A DNA stretch of 47,302 nt from REEP01 sp964517265 (GCA_964517265.1 CAZFBS010000020.1:1-47302); one strand, 5' to 3'; counted from the first letter of the stretch, positions 1-8,271 are shown. A program made the numbers and translations. The notes: generated by a model from the sequence alone, not told the origin.

Positions 1-102
1 CAGCGGCTGGAGTTTCCACGGGCGGTGGATGATCCGGAGCAAGTGCGGGCGGTGTTGGTGGAGATGACCACGGAACCAAGAGGCGATCAACAAGAGTTAT
101 AG
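1..102 (+). CDS. C-terminal end of an unidentified gene (partial)
   Basis: Frame 1 is open from the first base to a TAG at 100-102 and encodes about 33 residues ending in PRGDQQEL. One other plus-strand frame is closed by stops, which favours this one. The fragment has no motif I can assign. It may be the tail of a real gene lying to the left, on the same strand as pckG, but it is too short to be certain it is coding. Confidence 0.3.
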   Translation, partial: QRLEFPRAVDDPEQVRAVLVEMTTEPRGDQQEL

Positions 103-174
103 GTACATTTCCGGTTCTGTCGTTTACAAGACTTCTTAATGTTGCTACAGGCTCTCATGCAATGGCGCTTTTCC

Positions 175-202
175 TTGAACGCCGCCTCAAATGCCCTATG
201 CT
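175..202 (+). promoter_or_regulatory. Candidate sigma70 promoter for pckG
   Basis: TTGAAC at 175-180 and TATGCT at 197-202 are 16 bases apart, each matching four of six consensus positions. They lie about 105 bases upstream of the pckG start. A second -10-like TATACT sits near 280 but has no matching -35. The assignment rests on sequence match only. Confidence 0.3.
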
Positions 203-308
203 ATTCTCAATCCGGGACGCGGGGCCGCTCCTGAGAACACGATTGAGCGCGTGATGCGGGACTGCATTGCGGCTGGTATACTCTTAGAACAACACACGTG
301 AGGACATC

Positions 309-2159
309 ATGACAGGGACAGGAAGCGAGCGAACCTCGAACTCCAAATTGCTTGCGTGGGTGGACGACATCGCCAAGCTGTGCAAGCCCGATCGAGTTTA
401 CTGGTGCGACGGCTCGCAGGAAGAGTACGATCGTCTTTGCGAAGAAATGGTGCAACACGGCACCTTCATCCGGTTGAACCCGGAAAAGTATCCGAATTCC
501 TATCTGGCGCGCTCGCACCCGAGCGACGTGGCGCGGGTCGAGGAACGCACCTACATCTGCTCCGAAAATAAGGACGACGCCGGTCCGACCAACAACTGGA
601 TGGACCCAGGCGAAATGCGCAAGATCATCCGGGAGCGGTTTGACGGGTGTATGCGCGGCCGCACTATGTATATCATTCCGTTCAGCATGGGGCCGATCGG
701 CTCACCAATCGCCAAGATCGGCATCGAGATCACCGACTCCGCTTATGTCGTAGTCAACATGCGGATCATGACGCGGATGGGGCAGGCCGTCCTCGACACC
801 CTTGGCAGCGACGGATTCTTCATCCCCACCGTCCACTCGGTCGGGGCACCGCTGGAGCCCGGCCAAAAGGACGTGCCGTGGCCGTGCGAGTCCGACATCT
901 CCAACAAGTACATCGTCCATTTCCCGGAAACGCGGGAGATCTGGTCGTACGGCAGCGGCTACGGCGGCAATGCGCTGCTCGGCAAGAAGTGTCTGGCGCT
1001 CAGGATCGCTTCGGTGATGGCCCGAGACGAGGGCTGGCTCGCCGAGCACATGCTGATCCTCGGCCTTGAATCGCCCGATGGCGAGGAAACATACGTCGCC
1101 GCAGCGTTCCCGAGCGCGTGTGGCAAGACCAATCTCGCCATGATCCTGCCGCCACAAGGCTTCGAGGGCTGGAAGGCTTATACGGTCGGCGACGACATTG
1201 CCTGGATCAAGCCGCGTCCGGACGGCACCCTGAGGGCGATCAACCCGGAATACGGCTTCTTCGGCGTCGCCCCGGGCACGTCCTACCAGTCCAACCCGAT
1301 GGCGATGGACACCTTGAAGCCCGGCAACTCCATCTATACCAACGTCGCCCTCACCGACGACGGCGGTGTCTGGTGGGAAGGCATGGACGGCGAGCCGCCG
1401 GCCCACGCCATCGACTGGAAGGGCAACGAGTGGACCCCGGACATGGATCATCCGGCCGCCCATCCCAATGCCCGCTTCACCGCACCGGCAAGCCAGTGCC
1501 CGACCATCGATCCGCATTGGGAAGATCCCGAGGGCGTTCCGATCAGTGCGTTTCTGTTCGGCGGGCGGCTGTCGAAGACCTTCCCGCTCGTCTACGAAGC
1601 GCGCGATTGGAACCACGGCGTGTTCATGGCGGCAACGATGGGCTCCGAGGCGACCGCGGCCGCGATCGGACAGGCGGCGATCCGTCGCGACCCGTTCGCG
1701 ATGCTCCCGTTCATCGGCTACAACATGGCCGACTACTGGGGGCACTGGCTGAAGATGGGCCAGCGCAGCGACATCAAGCTGCCGAAAATCTTCCGGACAA
1801 ACTGGTTCCGCAAGAGCGAAGAAGGCAAGTTCCTGTGGCCGGGTTTCGGACAGAACATGCGGGTGCTGAAGTGGATCGTCGAGCGTGTCAAGGGCAAAGC
1901 CGAGGCTGTGGAGAGCCCGTTCGGCCTGATGCCGCGCTACGAGGACATCACGTGGGCCGGCCTCGACTTCGATCGCAAGAAGTACGAGGGCATTACCGCC
2001 ATCAACAAGGAAGGCGCCCTGGCCGAGGCTGCGGAAATCCGGCAGTTCTTCGACAAGTTCGGCGATCACTTGCCGGCCGAGTTGGAGAAACAGCGGCAGG
2101 CATTTGAGGAGATCGCGAAGAAGGCTCCGGACGTGTGGACTCCGGCGAACGCCGCATAG
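309..2159 (+). CDS. pckG: Phosphoenolpyruvate carboxykinase (GTP)
   Basis: Cytosolic enzyme that interconverts oxaloacetate + GTP and phosphoenolpyruvate + GDP + CO2, the entry step of gluconeogenesis or an anaplerotic step in the other direction. The 616-residue length fits the GTP-dependent family, not the roughly 530-residue ATP-dependent family. Visible marks are the kinase P-loop FPSACGKTNLAM, the following metal-site region GDDIAWIKPRPDG, and a long C-terminal domain rich in aromatic residues. A GAGGA ribosome site lies seven bases before the ATG. The gene stands alone and is closed by a strong terminator. Many alphaproteobacteria use the ATP-dependent enzyme, so the GTP form is a noteworthy choice. 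Confidence 0.97.
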   Translation: MTGTGSERTSNSKLLAWVDDIAKLCKPDRVYWCDGSQEEYDRLCEEMVQHGTFIRLNPEKYPNSYLARSHPSDVARVEERTYICSENKDDAGPTNNWMDPGEMRKIIRERFDGCMRGRTMYIIPFSMGPIGSPIAKIGIEITDSAYVVVNMRIMTRMGQAVLDTLGSDGFFIPTVHSVGAPLEPGQKDVPWPCESDISNKYIVHFPETREIWSYGSGYGGNALLGKKCLALRIASVMARDEGWLAEHMLILGLESPDGEETYVAAAFPSACGKTNLAMILPPQGFEGWKAYTVGDDIAWIKPRPDGTLRAINPEYGFFGVAPGTSYQSNPMAMDTLKPGNSIYTNVALTDDGGVWWEGMDGEPPAHAIDWKGNEWTPDMDHPAAHPNARFTAPASQCPTIDPHWEDPEGVPISAFLFGGRLSKTFPLVYEARDWNHGVFMAATMGSEATAAAIGQAAIRRDPFAMLPFIGYNMADYWGHWLKMGQRSDIKLPKIFRTNWFRKSEEGKFLWPGFGQNMRVLKWIVERVKGKAEAVESPFGLMPRYEDITWAGLDFDRKKYEGITAINKEGALAEAAEIRQFFDKFGDHLPAELEKQRQAFEEIAKKAPDVWTPANAA

Positions 2160-2183
2160 CCACCCAGCCTCCTCTGGACAAGG

Positions 2184-2213
2184 AAACCGGCCCTGAAAGG
2201 GCCGGTTTTTTTT
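2184..2213 (+). terminator. Intrinsic terminator of pckG
   Basis: Perfect 11-base stem (2184-2194 pairing with 2198-2208) with a GAA loop, running into a tract of eight T residues (2206-2213). It lies 24 bases after the pckG stop and separates pckG from the convergent small gene. In the opposite direction the matching A tract precedes the stem, so it may also help end transcription from the right. Confidence 0.9.
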
Positions 2214-2251
2214 GAGCCAAATGCTTTTCGTGCCCTAAAGTTTCGGAGCAT

Positions 2252-2476
2252 TCAAATGTAGATCAGGGACTCCTCCTGATCGAAAATGACTCTCCTGTCG
2301 TCCCGCGGCGGCTCTGAATCCGGCGGACCGGGTCGATCGCCAAGAGCGATATCAGACGCCCAGCCGAGCTGCGCCGGTTGTTCATGCTGGCTCTTCGTCA
2401 TCTGTTGCCGCAGGATCGCCGCATGAGAGGGGAGTCTGGTATTCTCTTCCCGCAGATCGCTCATGAGATCGCTCAT
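2252..2476 (-). CDS. Small hypothetical cytoplasmic protein
   Basis: A 74-residue hydrophilic protein with no signal peptide or membrane segment. An AGGAGGAG ribosome site lies seven to eight bases before the chosen ATG, which supports it as real. The start region is a 12-base in-frame duplication giving MSDLMSDL, so a second ATG four codons in is possible. The N-terminal half (LREENTRL ... ILRQQM) looks helical, like small DUF465-type proteins, but the match is too weak to name. The C-terminal half is rich in Pro, Asp and Arg. Function unknown. Confidence 0.6.
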   Translation of the reverse strand: MSDLMSDLREENTRLPSHAAILRQQMTKSQHEQPAQLGWASDIALGDRPGPPDSEPPRDDRRVIFDQEESLIYI

Positions 2477-2649
2477 GGCTGCTCCTCCTGATCGTTATCA
2501 AAGACAGTTTAGCAAGGGGTGTGCCAAGGGTTCGTTAACGTATCCTTCAAGGGATTCGCTGACACCCCGGCGAAGGATCACTGCAGGCGTGCTTGATTAT
2601 TCAGGAGGGCGCGAGTAACAACGCCTCGAAATACAGCATCCGCATCCAG

Positions 2650-3246
2650 CTAGAGGTTGACCTCGCCCGGCACCTTCTCTTCGCCTTCGTCCGGACTGGT
2701 TCCGGACCAAGCCTCGCCCGCGCGCCGGGCGGCGTCCTTGGTATGTTCCCACGCCGATCCCAACATGCGATCCGCATCCGGAGCCACCTCTTCCAGCGCT
2801 TCGCCAACGCGCTGTGCCTGCTCCTTGGTCTGCTGCCAGACCCCAGCAAGAATATCATCCGCTTCATCCGTTGCATTGGCCAATAGCTCGCCGGCTTCGC
2901 GGGCCACATCCTTCGTCTGCTCCCAGCCTCGAACCAGGGCTTCGAGAGCAGCCTGCCCAGCCTCCTCGCCGCTGGCACGCAGATCCTGCTCACTGCCACC
3001 GTCGTCTTTGGCGTTGGCATCTTCCTCAGGACTGATCTTTTCGCTTTCCCCGGTCTGCATTTGCGAAGCGCGCAACGGGCTCACCCCCACCAACACAAGG
3101 CGCGCTTCCTCCTCGGCAGGCACAAACAGCGATGACGAAGAAACAGCCCGCTGAATGATTCCCGTTTCGGAATTAGCTGGCGGCAGAACGGCGGTCACGA
3201 GAACTGCGGCAATACCCAAGGGCAATGTCAGCTGTCTGATCAGCAC
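2650..3246 (-). CDS. Secreted protein with three 29-residue helical repeats
   Basis: 198 residues from a GTG start with a GGGAG ribosome site seven bases upstream. Residues 1-26 form a signal peptide (LTLPLGIAAVLVTAVLPPANS), so the protein should reach the periplasm or outer surface. Residues 60-100 are acidic and probably disordered. From residue 108 an amphipathic repeat begins with W-x-x-TK and contains A-x-x-x-GE. Tryptophans 108, 137 and 166 are exactly 29 residues apart; the third copy is incomplete. The design recalls helical, LEA-like or apolipoprotein-like surface proteins, but I cannot assign a family. It lies upstream of nothing obvious and shares strand and character with the lipoprotein cluster to its right. 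Confidence 0.65.
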   Translation of the reverse strand: MLIRQLTLPLGIAAVLVTAVLPPANSETGIIQRAVSSSSLFVPAEEEARLVLVGVSPLRASQMQTGESEKISPEEDANAKDDGGSEQDLRASGEEAGQAALEALVRGWEQTKDVAREAGELLANATDEADDILAGVWQQTKEQAQRVGEALEEVAPDADRMLGSAWEHTKDAARRAGEAWSGTSPDEGEEKVPGEVNL

Positions 3247-3520
3247 CTCAAGGCTCCCGTCGCAACAATGACACCCTTACTCTTTCAGCCTTTGATGTGT
3301 CTTCGCAGGCAGGGCGCCGCAAGGGCTGGGGTCGGTCAGTTTTTGTGGGAACAATCACGGGTCGAGGGCAACGAGCCTTTTCCATCGAGGGAAACCGGAA
3401 AACGGCTCAGCGGGGTTGGCAATGGGATCGCGCAGAGAAAACGCCGCGTGCAGGCACGTAGATACGGCAGTGCGCCGCGGGCGGCAGGTCGATAGGCTCA
3501 ACCTGCCGCTGCGGTTGGGA

Positions 3521-3790
3521 TCAACGCTGAGGCTGAGCCGGTTCTTGATCGAGCCCCTCTTCAGGCTCTTCGTCCATCATCGAGCCTTCCTCCTCGGCAG
3601 GAACCTCACCAGGCTCCTCGTCGGTTGCCGGTGGCACCGTTGTGGCCGGCGGCACGGTCGTGGCCGGTGGCTGTTGCGGCTGAACCGCAGGCTCGCCGGT
3701 GCCTTCGTCATCCGGACATCCCGCCAGCAAACCCACTGCAAGCAATACGCCCATGACCGACCCAACTCTCAACATGCTACGCTTTTTCAT
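3521..3790 (-). CDS. Small acidic lipoprotein 1
   Basis: 89 residues. The open frame extends further upstream, but the start chosen here has a GGAGGGA ribosome site and gives a typical lipoprotein signal: MKKR charged start, hydrophobic core, and lipobox LLAGC with Cys25 as the predicted lipidated residue. The mature part is disordered: an Asp/Glu patch, Pro/Gln, a duplicated TTVPPA unit, then a run rich in Glu, Met and Pro. No enzymatic motif is present. First of three similar consecutive lipoproteins, each with Cys at position 25. Function unknown; a periplasmic spacer or ion-binding role would be speculation. Confidence 0.65.
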   Translation of the reverse strand: MKKRSMLRVGSVMGVLLAVGLLAGCPDDEGTGEPAVQPQQPPATTVPPATTVPPATDEEPGEVPAEEEGSMMDEEPEEGLDQEPAQPQR

Positions 3791-3941
3791 CAGTGCGTCC
3801 CTCCGAACGAAAGCAACTTCAAAAATTGAACTTGAACCGCCGTAACCGGCCTTGCGATTCCGATCCCACCCTTGGGAGCCGATTGTGGCAATTCTGCGAC
3901 CCGCATACAAAAGCCGGAACCCCCGGTCGAAAAGCGCCATC

Positions 3942-4178
3942 TCACCGCCGTTCGCCCTCGTCGTCCTCGTCGTCGCCATCCTCTTCCTCGTCTTGCTGCG
4001 ACGAGCCGGCGTCTTCCTCGTCCTCATCTTGAACGAGGTCCTGCACCTCCCGCTGACCGATGGCATCATCCAGACGCTCTCGTGTTTGCTCCGGCTCATC
4101 TTCGCAGGCAATGAGCGCGAGCGCTGTGAACATCAGGCCCATCAGCATTGACAGCCGCGGTAGTCCGACTTTTGTCAT
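3942..4178 (-). CDS. Small acidic lipoprotein 2
   Basis: 78 residues from the ATG that begins MTKVGLPRL; the frame has an earlier possible ATG (4214), but this start gives a compact lipoprotein signal with lipobox ALIAC and Cys25. The mature part has a short amphipathic stretch followed by a C-terminal tail that is almost all Asp and Glu (EDEEDAGSSQQDEEEDGDDE region). The ribosome site is weak (GGAG about 15 bases upstream), so the start is uncertain. The acidic tail could bind cations, which is inference only. Confidence 0.55.
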   Translation of the reverse strand: MTKVGLPRLSMLMGLMFTALALIACEDEPEQTRERLDDAIGQREVQDLVQDEDEEDAGSSQQDEEEDGDDEDDEGERR

Positions 4179-4345
4179 ATCATTGACCCCGATCTCCGTT
4201 GCGACCGGCAGCACCGCTCACGATTTGCGCTACCGTGATCCCGGCACGGTAGAGTAAGAGGCATCGGCGAGCCTTCACCTAGGTTAGTCCTGCTTTCTGA
4301 GCGCAAACCTTGAAATACCAGGGGCGATCAACGGGCAGGCTGGGC

Positions 4346-4549
4346 TCACTCCTGCTCGCCGGGTTCGCGTTCCATGTCCTCGGCGCCCGCGTCGTCCTCC
4401 GGTGAGCCTGTCGGCTCGGCCATCGGCGCCTGACCGGGAGGCATATTTTCAGGTTGTTCCATGGGCGGTTCCTCGCAAGCAGCAACGAGACCCACCGCAA
4501 GCATTGCCGCCAGCGCAAATCCACCTTTCGCGGTTCGATGCGTCTTCAT
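4346..4549 (-). CDS. Small acidic lipoprotein 3
   Basis: 67 residues from an ATG with AGAGGA seven bases upstream. The signal MKTHRTAKGGFALAAMLAVG leads to lipobox LVAAC with Cys25. The mature part is Pro/Met/Glu-rich (EEPPMEQPENMPPGQAP) and ends in an acidic stretch. Same architecture and same cysteine position as the two neighbouring lipoproteins, so the three may be diverged copies. Lies downstream of the MFS transporter gene on the same strand, 70 bases from its stop. Function unknown. Confidence 0.6.
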   Translation of the reverse strand: MKTHRTAKGGFALAAMLAVGLVAACEEPPMEQPENMPPGQAPMAEPTGSPEDDAGAEDMEREPGEQE

Positions 4550-4619
4550 GGGATCATCCTCTTCTATTATAACGAGGCCGGAGCCTAGTGAAGCCGGCAA
4601 CGGTAGGCGTTCACCTGGG

Positions 4620-5846
4620 TTAGTGCCTTAAGCGAAACGTGTTGCCTCGCCCGGCTCGAGCGGCGGCTCGCCGTGCCAGCAGCAACAGAACAAATCCAGC
4701 GGCCGGCAGCACCGCCATCATTCCAAACGTGGTGGCAAAAGAGCCGATGCTGCCATGAAGAAGGGTGAACGTCGGCGGCCCCGCTAGCACGCCGGCAAAC
4801 GTGAAGACGAGGGCGGCCCCGGTTGCGCTGCTGGTGGGCAAGGATCCACGGCCGCGGGCGACCTCGGCGAGGAACACCCCATTCCAGCCCACCGCGGCGA
4901 ACCCAAACCCAATCAAGATCGCATAGGCTAGGCCACGGTCGACTCCCGCGAACAATAAACTTGTGGCTAGAGCGCAGGCAGTGGTGACGCAAGCGGTGAC
5001 GCCGAGCACCAGCAGGCCGTTGCCCAGCCGGTCGGCAAGCGCTCCCCAGGCGATCCGACCGATGAACCCGGCGACCTGGATGGTGGAAAGCACGCTACCT
5101 GCCAGGATCAGCCCAAATCCCAGATCCTCCACGAGCAACGCAACCACGAAGGAGGTGAGGCACAGTTGCATGGCGGCGAAGCAGAACGCGGCGAGGGATA
5201 GCCAGCGCAGCACCGGCGCCCGCCACAACAATCGCAGATCTGCAAGGGGCGAGAGGATGATCCGAACACCAGGGTCGCGATCGTCATCCCATGCCGGGCG
5301 AAGTGGTTGAAGCAGAGCGATCAGGATGAGAAGTGCGACCGCGGTGACGGCAAGGGGCCAGCCCTGTCCGAAAAAGACGGTGAGCGGCGGGGCGATCAAC
5401 CCGGCCGCAATTCCCCCCAACGGCACACCCGTCTGCTTGATGGAAAAGATCAGATTGCGGTTCTCGGGCAAGACCCGCTTGCCCAGAAGGTGCGAAGACG
5501 ACGGATTGGTCAGACCATAACCCAGACCGATGAGCAAAGAGCCGGCCGCGAGGGCGAGGAGGCTCGACGTCACCGCGAGCAGGGCGCCACCGGCACAAAG
5601 TGCCAACGCCACCTGACTGATCCGGCACGCCCCCCAGCGCCGAACCCATAAGCCGCCTACGGACGACGTTACCATTGCCGCACCGTAAACCACAGCGATC
5701 TGATAGCCGATCAAGCCGGCAGGCACACCCAGCGACTGAGCCAGTGCTGGCGAGATGGCGGAAGGAACAAGGGCGCTCATCGTCACCAGGGTCTGCACGA
5801 GGGTGGCGAACAGCAGAATGACGCCGACACTGCTGCGAGACATCAT
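4620..5846 (-). CDS. MFS transporter
   Basis: 408-residue inner-membrane protein with about twelve hydrophobic segments in two halves, as in the major facilitator superfamily. The loop after helix 2 carries the family-like basic motif GGLWVRRWG, and a matching GALADRLGN lies in the second half. The acidic/basic loop at mid-protein (PLRPAWDDDRDPG) marks the central cytoplasmic loop. Substrate cannot be read from the sequence; the closest general resemblance is to small-molecule or CynX-type exporters/importers. The ATG at 5846 is followed at once by a second ATG, and neither has a strong ribosome site. Confidence 0.88.
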   Translation of the reverse strand: MMSRSSVGVILLFATLVQTLVTMSALVPSAISPALAQSLGVPAGLIGYQIAVVYGAAMVTSSVGGLWVRRWGACRISQVALALCAGGALLAVTSSLLALAAGSLLIGLGYGLTNPSSSHLLGKRVLPENRNLIFSIKQTGVPLGGIAAGLIAPPLTVFFGQGWPLAVTAVALLILIALLQPLRPAWDDDRDPGVRIILSPLADLRLLWRAPVLRWLSLAAFCFAAMQLCLTSFVVALLVEDLGFGLILAGSVLSTIQVAGFIGRIAWGALADRLGNGLLVLGVTACVTTACALATSLLFAGVDRGLAYAILIGFGFAAVGWNGVFLAEVARGRGSLPTSSATGAALVFTFAGVLAGPPTFTLLHGSIGSFATTFGMMAVLPAAGFVLLLLARRAAARAGRGNTFRLRH

Positions 5847-6293
5847 CGCGGAAGACCACCGGCAGGTTATGAGGTGTTGGCAGCCGGCCTATACAGCCAC
5901 GTGCGCGAAGGCTGATGCCATCACGAGCTTCTTTCGCGCCTGACCGCTCAGGTCAAGTGGATTATCCAGGTGGCCTATCCACCGTGCAGTTGCAAAGCAT
6001 CCGCGTACGAGTTATCTTTCCGTCAGCGATAAACCACTTAAAAGAAGGCCAAAGGGAAGGGAAAGGAACGTTCGTCATCCGCGTATGTTGAACGTTACGA
6101 TATAAGAAAGGCACTTCAAGCAGATGCGCTGCAACGTGAGCTGCAGGGTTTCGGCTTGCCTTGAGCCAGCTGGGAGCGCTTGAGACCCCTCCGGCCTGAA
6201 GAGGTGCTAGAATAAATCAACATTGTTGGCGTCGTAATTCGGTCGGGGCCGAGATGCCCCGACGAGCGCGCCGGAATTGAGAGGGACCAAGAA
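5847..6293. other. 447-base intergenic region
   Basis: Separates the divergent MFS gene and the PAS-like gene. I see no credible open frame. It holds short inverted repeats around 5957-5983 (GTGGAT/ATCCAC enclosing GGTGG/CCACC) and, on the right, a candidate extended -10 promoter listed separately. Nothing else is recognised. Confidence 0.5.
6205..6213 (+). promoter_or_regulatory. Candidate extended -10 promoter for the PAS-like gene
   Basis: TGCTAGAAT is an extended -10 element (TG-N followed by a five-of-six match to TATAAT). It lies about 80 bases upstream of the ATG at 6294. No -35 at standard spacing is seen, which extended -10 promoters tolerate. Confidence 0.35.
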
Positions 6294-6857
6294 ATGGGGA
6301 CGCTGGATCGGACCACCGTCTTGTCGGAAGCCGTGGCAGAGAGCCCGATACCTCGTCTTTGCAAGCCGCTCCGGTCGGTGGTTATGGCGCTGATTAGCCG
6401 CGGTGGATCTTTAAAAGACGCCAATCGCGGATTTTTTGAGTTGTTGCCGGCAGCGACGCCTGCCACGCAGTTGCTCGACATCCGCCACCTGTTTGTGCAC
6501 CCCCGGTTTGATCAGATTGCCGCGCGCCATGCCGATCGCTCAGGCGGCACCATCCTCGACGCCGTGATGAATATCGGCAACTTCCGAAACAAGGTCGTCT
6601 CATTGAACGCAACGATTTCTGAGTACGGTGACGATCTGTTCCTGGTGGGCGAGCACGATGTCGGTCGTCTGCAGGAACTGAATACCAAACTCTTGAACCT
6701 GAACGAACAGCTTGCGGAAAAGCAGCGCGAACTGGCACGGGTAAGCCGGCAGTTGCGCCACCAGCGCACGCAGAGCGAGGGAGCCCTGCAGGATCGGGAC
6801 GCTCTCCTGAACCTTTTGTCGATTGACGGCACCGGCAAGATCAAGCGGCGTATCTGA
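6294..6857 (+). CDS. PAS-like protein with C-terminal coiled coil
   Basis: 187 residues, cytoplasmic, no membrane segment. Residues about 25-120 have the pattern of a small PAS-like fold (ALISRGGSLKDANRGFFELL; later DLFLVGEHDV). Residues about 124-165 form a Leu/Gln/Glu-rich coiled coil (LQELNTKLLNLNEQLAEKQ). There is no output domain, so it probably acts by dimerising or by binding a partner encoded elsewhere. The ribosome site GAGAGGGA lies before the ATG. PAS cofactor or ligand cannot be told. No operon partner: the next gene is convergent, 12 bases away. Confidence 0.7.
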   Translation: MGTLDRTTVLSEAVAESPIPRLCKPLRSVVMALISRGGSLKDANRGFFELLPAATPATQLLDIRHLFVHPRFDQIAARHADRSGGTILDAVMNIGNFRNKVVSLNATISEYGDDLFLVGEHDVGRLQELNTKLLNLNEQLAEKQRELARVSRQLRHQRTQSEGALQDRDALLNLLSIDGTGKIKRRI

Positions 6858-6869
6858 GCAGAAAGCCGC

Positions 6870-7865
6870 TTATACCACGTTGATCGGCCGACCGGCGGCA
6901 AACGCATCGATGTTGTCGATGATCTGGTCGGCCAGGGCCTGCATCGCATTACGGCTGGCCCACGCAATGTGGGGGGTGATGAGAACATTGGAGCGGTGCA
7001 GCACAGTCATCAAAGGGCTATCCGGTTCCGGAGGTTCCTGAACCGAGACATCAAAGCCCGCCCCGGCGATCAACGATTGCTCCAAGGCGACAACCAAGTC
7101 CGCCTCGTCGATCAGTCCGCCCCGCGCGGTGTTGATCAACAGGGGTCTTTTCTTCATTGCCCGAAATTCCGGCATGGCAATCATGTTGCGGGTTTCCGGG
7201 CGAAGCGGGCAATGCAGCGTGATGATGTCGCTGGTGGCGAGCACGTCTTCCCACTCGGCGAAAGCCGCAGCGGGTGTCTCCTGCGCTTGCGAAAGGCGAG
7301 CAGCCGACTGAGCCGCGCTCTCCCCCTTCCTTGCCGCAAACACAGGGATCATCCCGAATACCGCGGCAATTTCAGCGACCCGCCTACCGATCACGCCCGC
7401 ACCAATAATACCCATGCGGGAACCATGCAGGTCGATGATGGGATAGTCGAAGAAGCAGAACTGTTCCGCGTCTTGCCACCGCCCTTCTCGTATTGCCAAA
7501 TGGTAGTTCAACACATTCCGACGGAGCGCGAGAATCAACGCGAACGTGTGCTCGGAAACGGTATGAACCGCATAGCCACGGACATTGGAGACGATGATGC
7601 CTCGTTCTTGGCAGGCGGCAAGGTCAATCCGGTCCACTCCAGTGGCGGCAACCGCGATCATCTTGAGATTCGGCAAACCATCCAAGGTCTTGCGGTCAAT
7701 CCGTACCTTGTTGGTGATGACGATATCGGCACCAGCCGCTTCGGAGATGACTTCCTCCGGGGTCCGGGTAGTGCAATTGCGCCAAGTATGAGGAAACGAC
7801 GGGCTGCGCACGGTGGCGTCTGCCGACAAGGTTTCGCAATCGAGAAAGACGATGGAAAGAGACAT
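6870..7865 (-). CDS. D-2-hydroxyacid dehydrogenase (NAD-dependent, hydroxypyruvate reductase-like)
   Basis: 331 residues from an ATG with GGAGG seven bases upstream; a longer frame exists but lacks such a site. Domain order is the family standard: N-terminal catalytic half-domain, Rossmann domain with GIIGAGVIGRRVAEIA, then return to the catalytic domain. Catalytic Arg is in LINTARGGLIDEADL, and His in ITPHIAWAS, with the intervening Glu in the expected region. The family reduces 2-keto acids such as hydroxypyruvate or glyoxylate to D-2-hydroxy acids. The exact substrate is inference; phosphoglycerate dehydrogenase is less likely because there is no ACT domain. Confidence 0.9.
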   Translation of the reverse strand: MSLSIVFLDCETLSADATVRSPSFPHTWRNCTTRTPEEVISEAAGADIVITNKVRIDRKTLDGLPNLKMIAVAATGVDRIDLAACQERGIIVSNVRGYAVHTVSEHTFALILALRRNVLNYHLAIREGRWQDAEQFCFFDYPIIDLHGSRMGIIGAGVIGRRVAEIAAVFGMIPVFAARKGESAAQSAARLSQAQETPAAAFAEWEDVLATSDIITLHCPLRPETRNMIAMPEFRAMKKRPLLINTARGGLIDEADLVVALEQSLIAGAGFDVSVQEPPEPDSPLMTVLHRSNVLITPHIAWASRNAMQALADQIIDNIDAFAAGRPINVV

Positions 7866-8016
7866 GTTGCGGCCTCCGGTCAGTTCGTGTCGTGCCGCAT
7901 TATCGACGATCCGCAGACACGGGAAGACATCATGGGATGGATCAAAGGTGCCCACCGAGTGTTACAAACCCGTGCTGTGGCAATCCTGTCACGAGCCGAC
8001 TGGAAAGGAACTTGTA

Positions 8017-8187
8017 ATGAGGCACTGTCGCATTGCCCTGTGGACGTTTGTCGGGCTTTTCGTTGCTTCTCTGGGCCTCACCGGCTGCAATACGGCGCGG
8101 GGACTTGGCGAGGACGTTGAAGCGGTCGGTGCCGGCGTGGCTGGAACCGCGGAAGATGTTGAGAAGGATATTCAGCGGCGCTACTGA
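8017..8187 (+). CDS. Entericidin A/B family lipoprotein
   Basis: 56 residues from an ATG with AAAGGAA six bases upstream. A hydrophobic signal ends in lipobox GLTGC (Cys24), followed by the family signature GCNTARGLGEDVEAVG and a short amphipathic helix (GVAGTAEDVEKDI). Entericidins are tiny membrane-associated lipoproteins described in enterobacteria as a toxin/antidote pair and common, of unclear role, in alphaproteobacteria. A second member lies 290 bases away on the opposite strand. Confidence 0.85.
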   Translation: MRHCRIALWTFVGLFVASLGLTGCNTARGLGEDVEAVGAGVAGTAEDVEKDIQRRY

Positions 8188-8215
8188 TCGCCTGGTTAGC
8201 GGCCTTGGTAAATGC

Positions 8216-8271
8216 CCGCCCCGGCGTGATGTTCCCTTCCGCCATGGGCGGAGGAGCGCTCGCCGGGGCGG
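8216..8271. repeat. Nested inverted repeat between the entericidin genes
   Basis: CCGCCCCGGCG (8216-8226) pairs perfectly with CGCCGGGGCGG (8261-8271). Within its loop, TCCGCC (8238-8243) pairs with GGCGGA (8247-8252) around ATG. It starts 28 bases after the plus-strand entericidin stop and has no T tract, so it may be a structural or Rho-dependent end signal, or a REP-like element. Confidence 0.6.

Noticed and set aside
702..2069. 455-codon minus-strand open frame inside pckG
   Set aside because: Antisense shadow of a well-supported enzyme; biased composition, no family resemblance.
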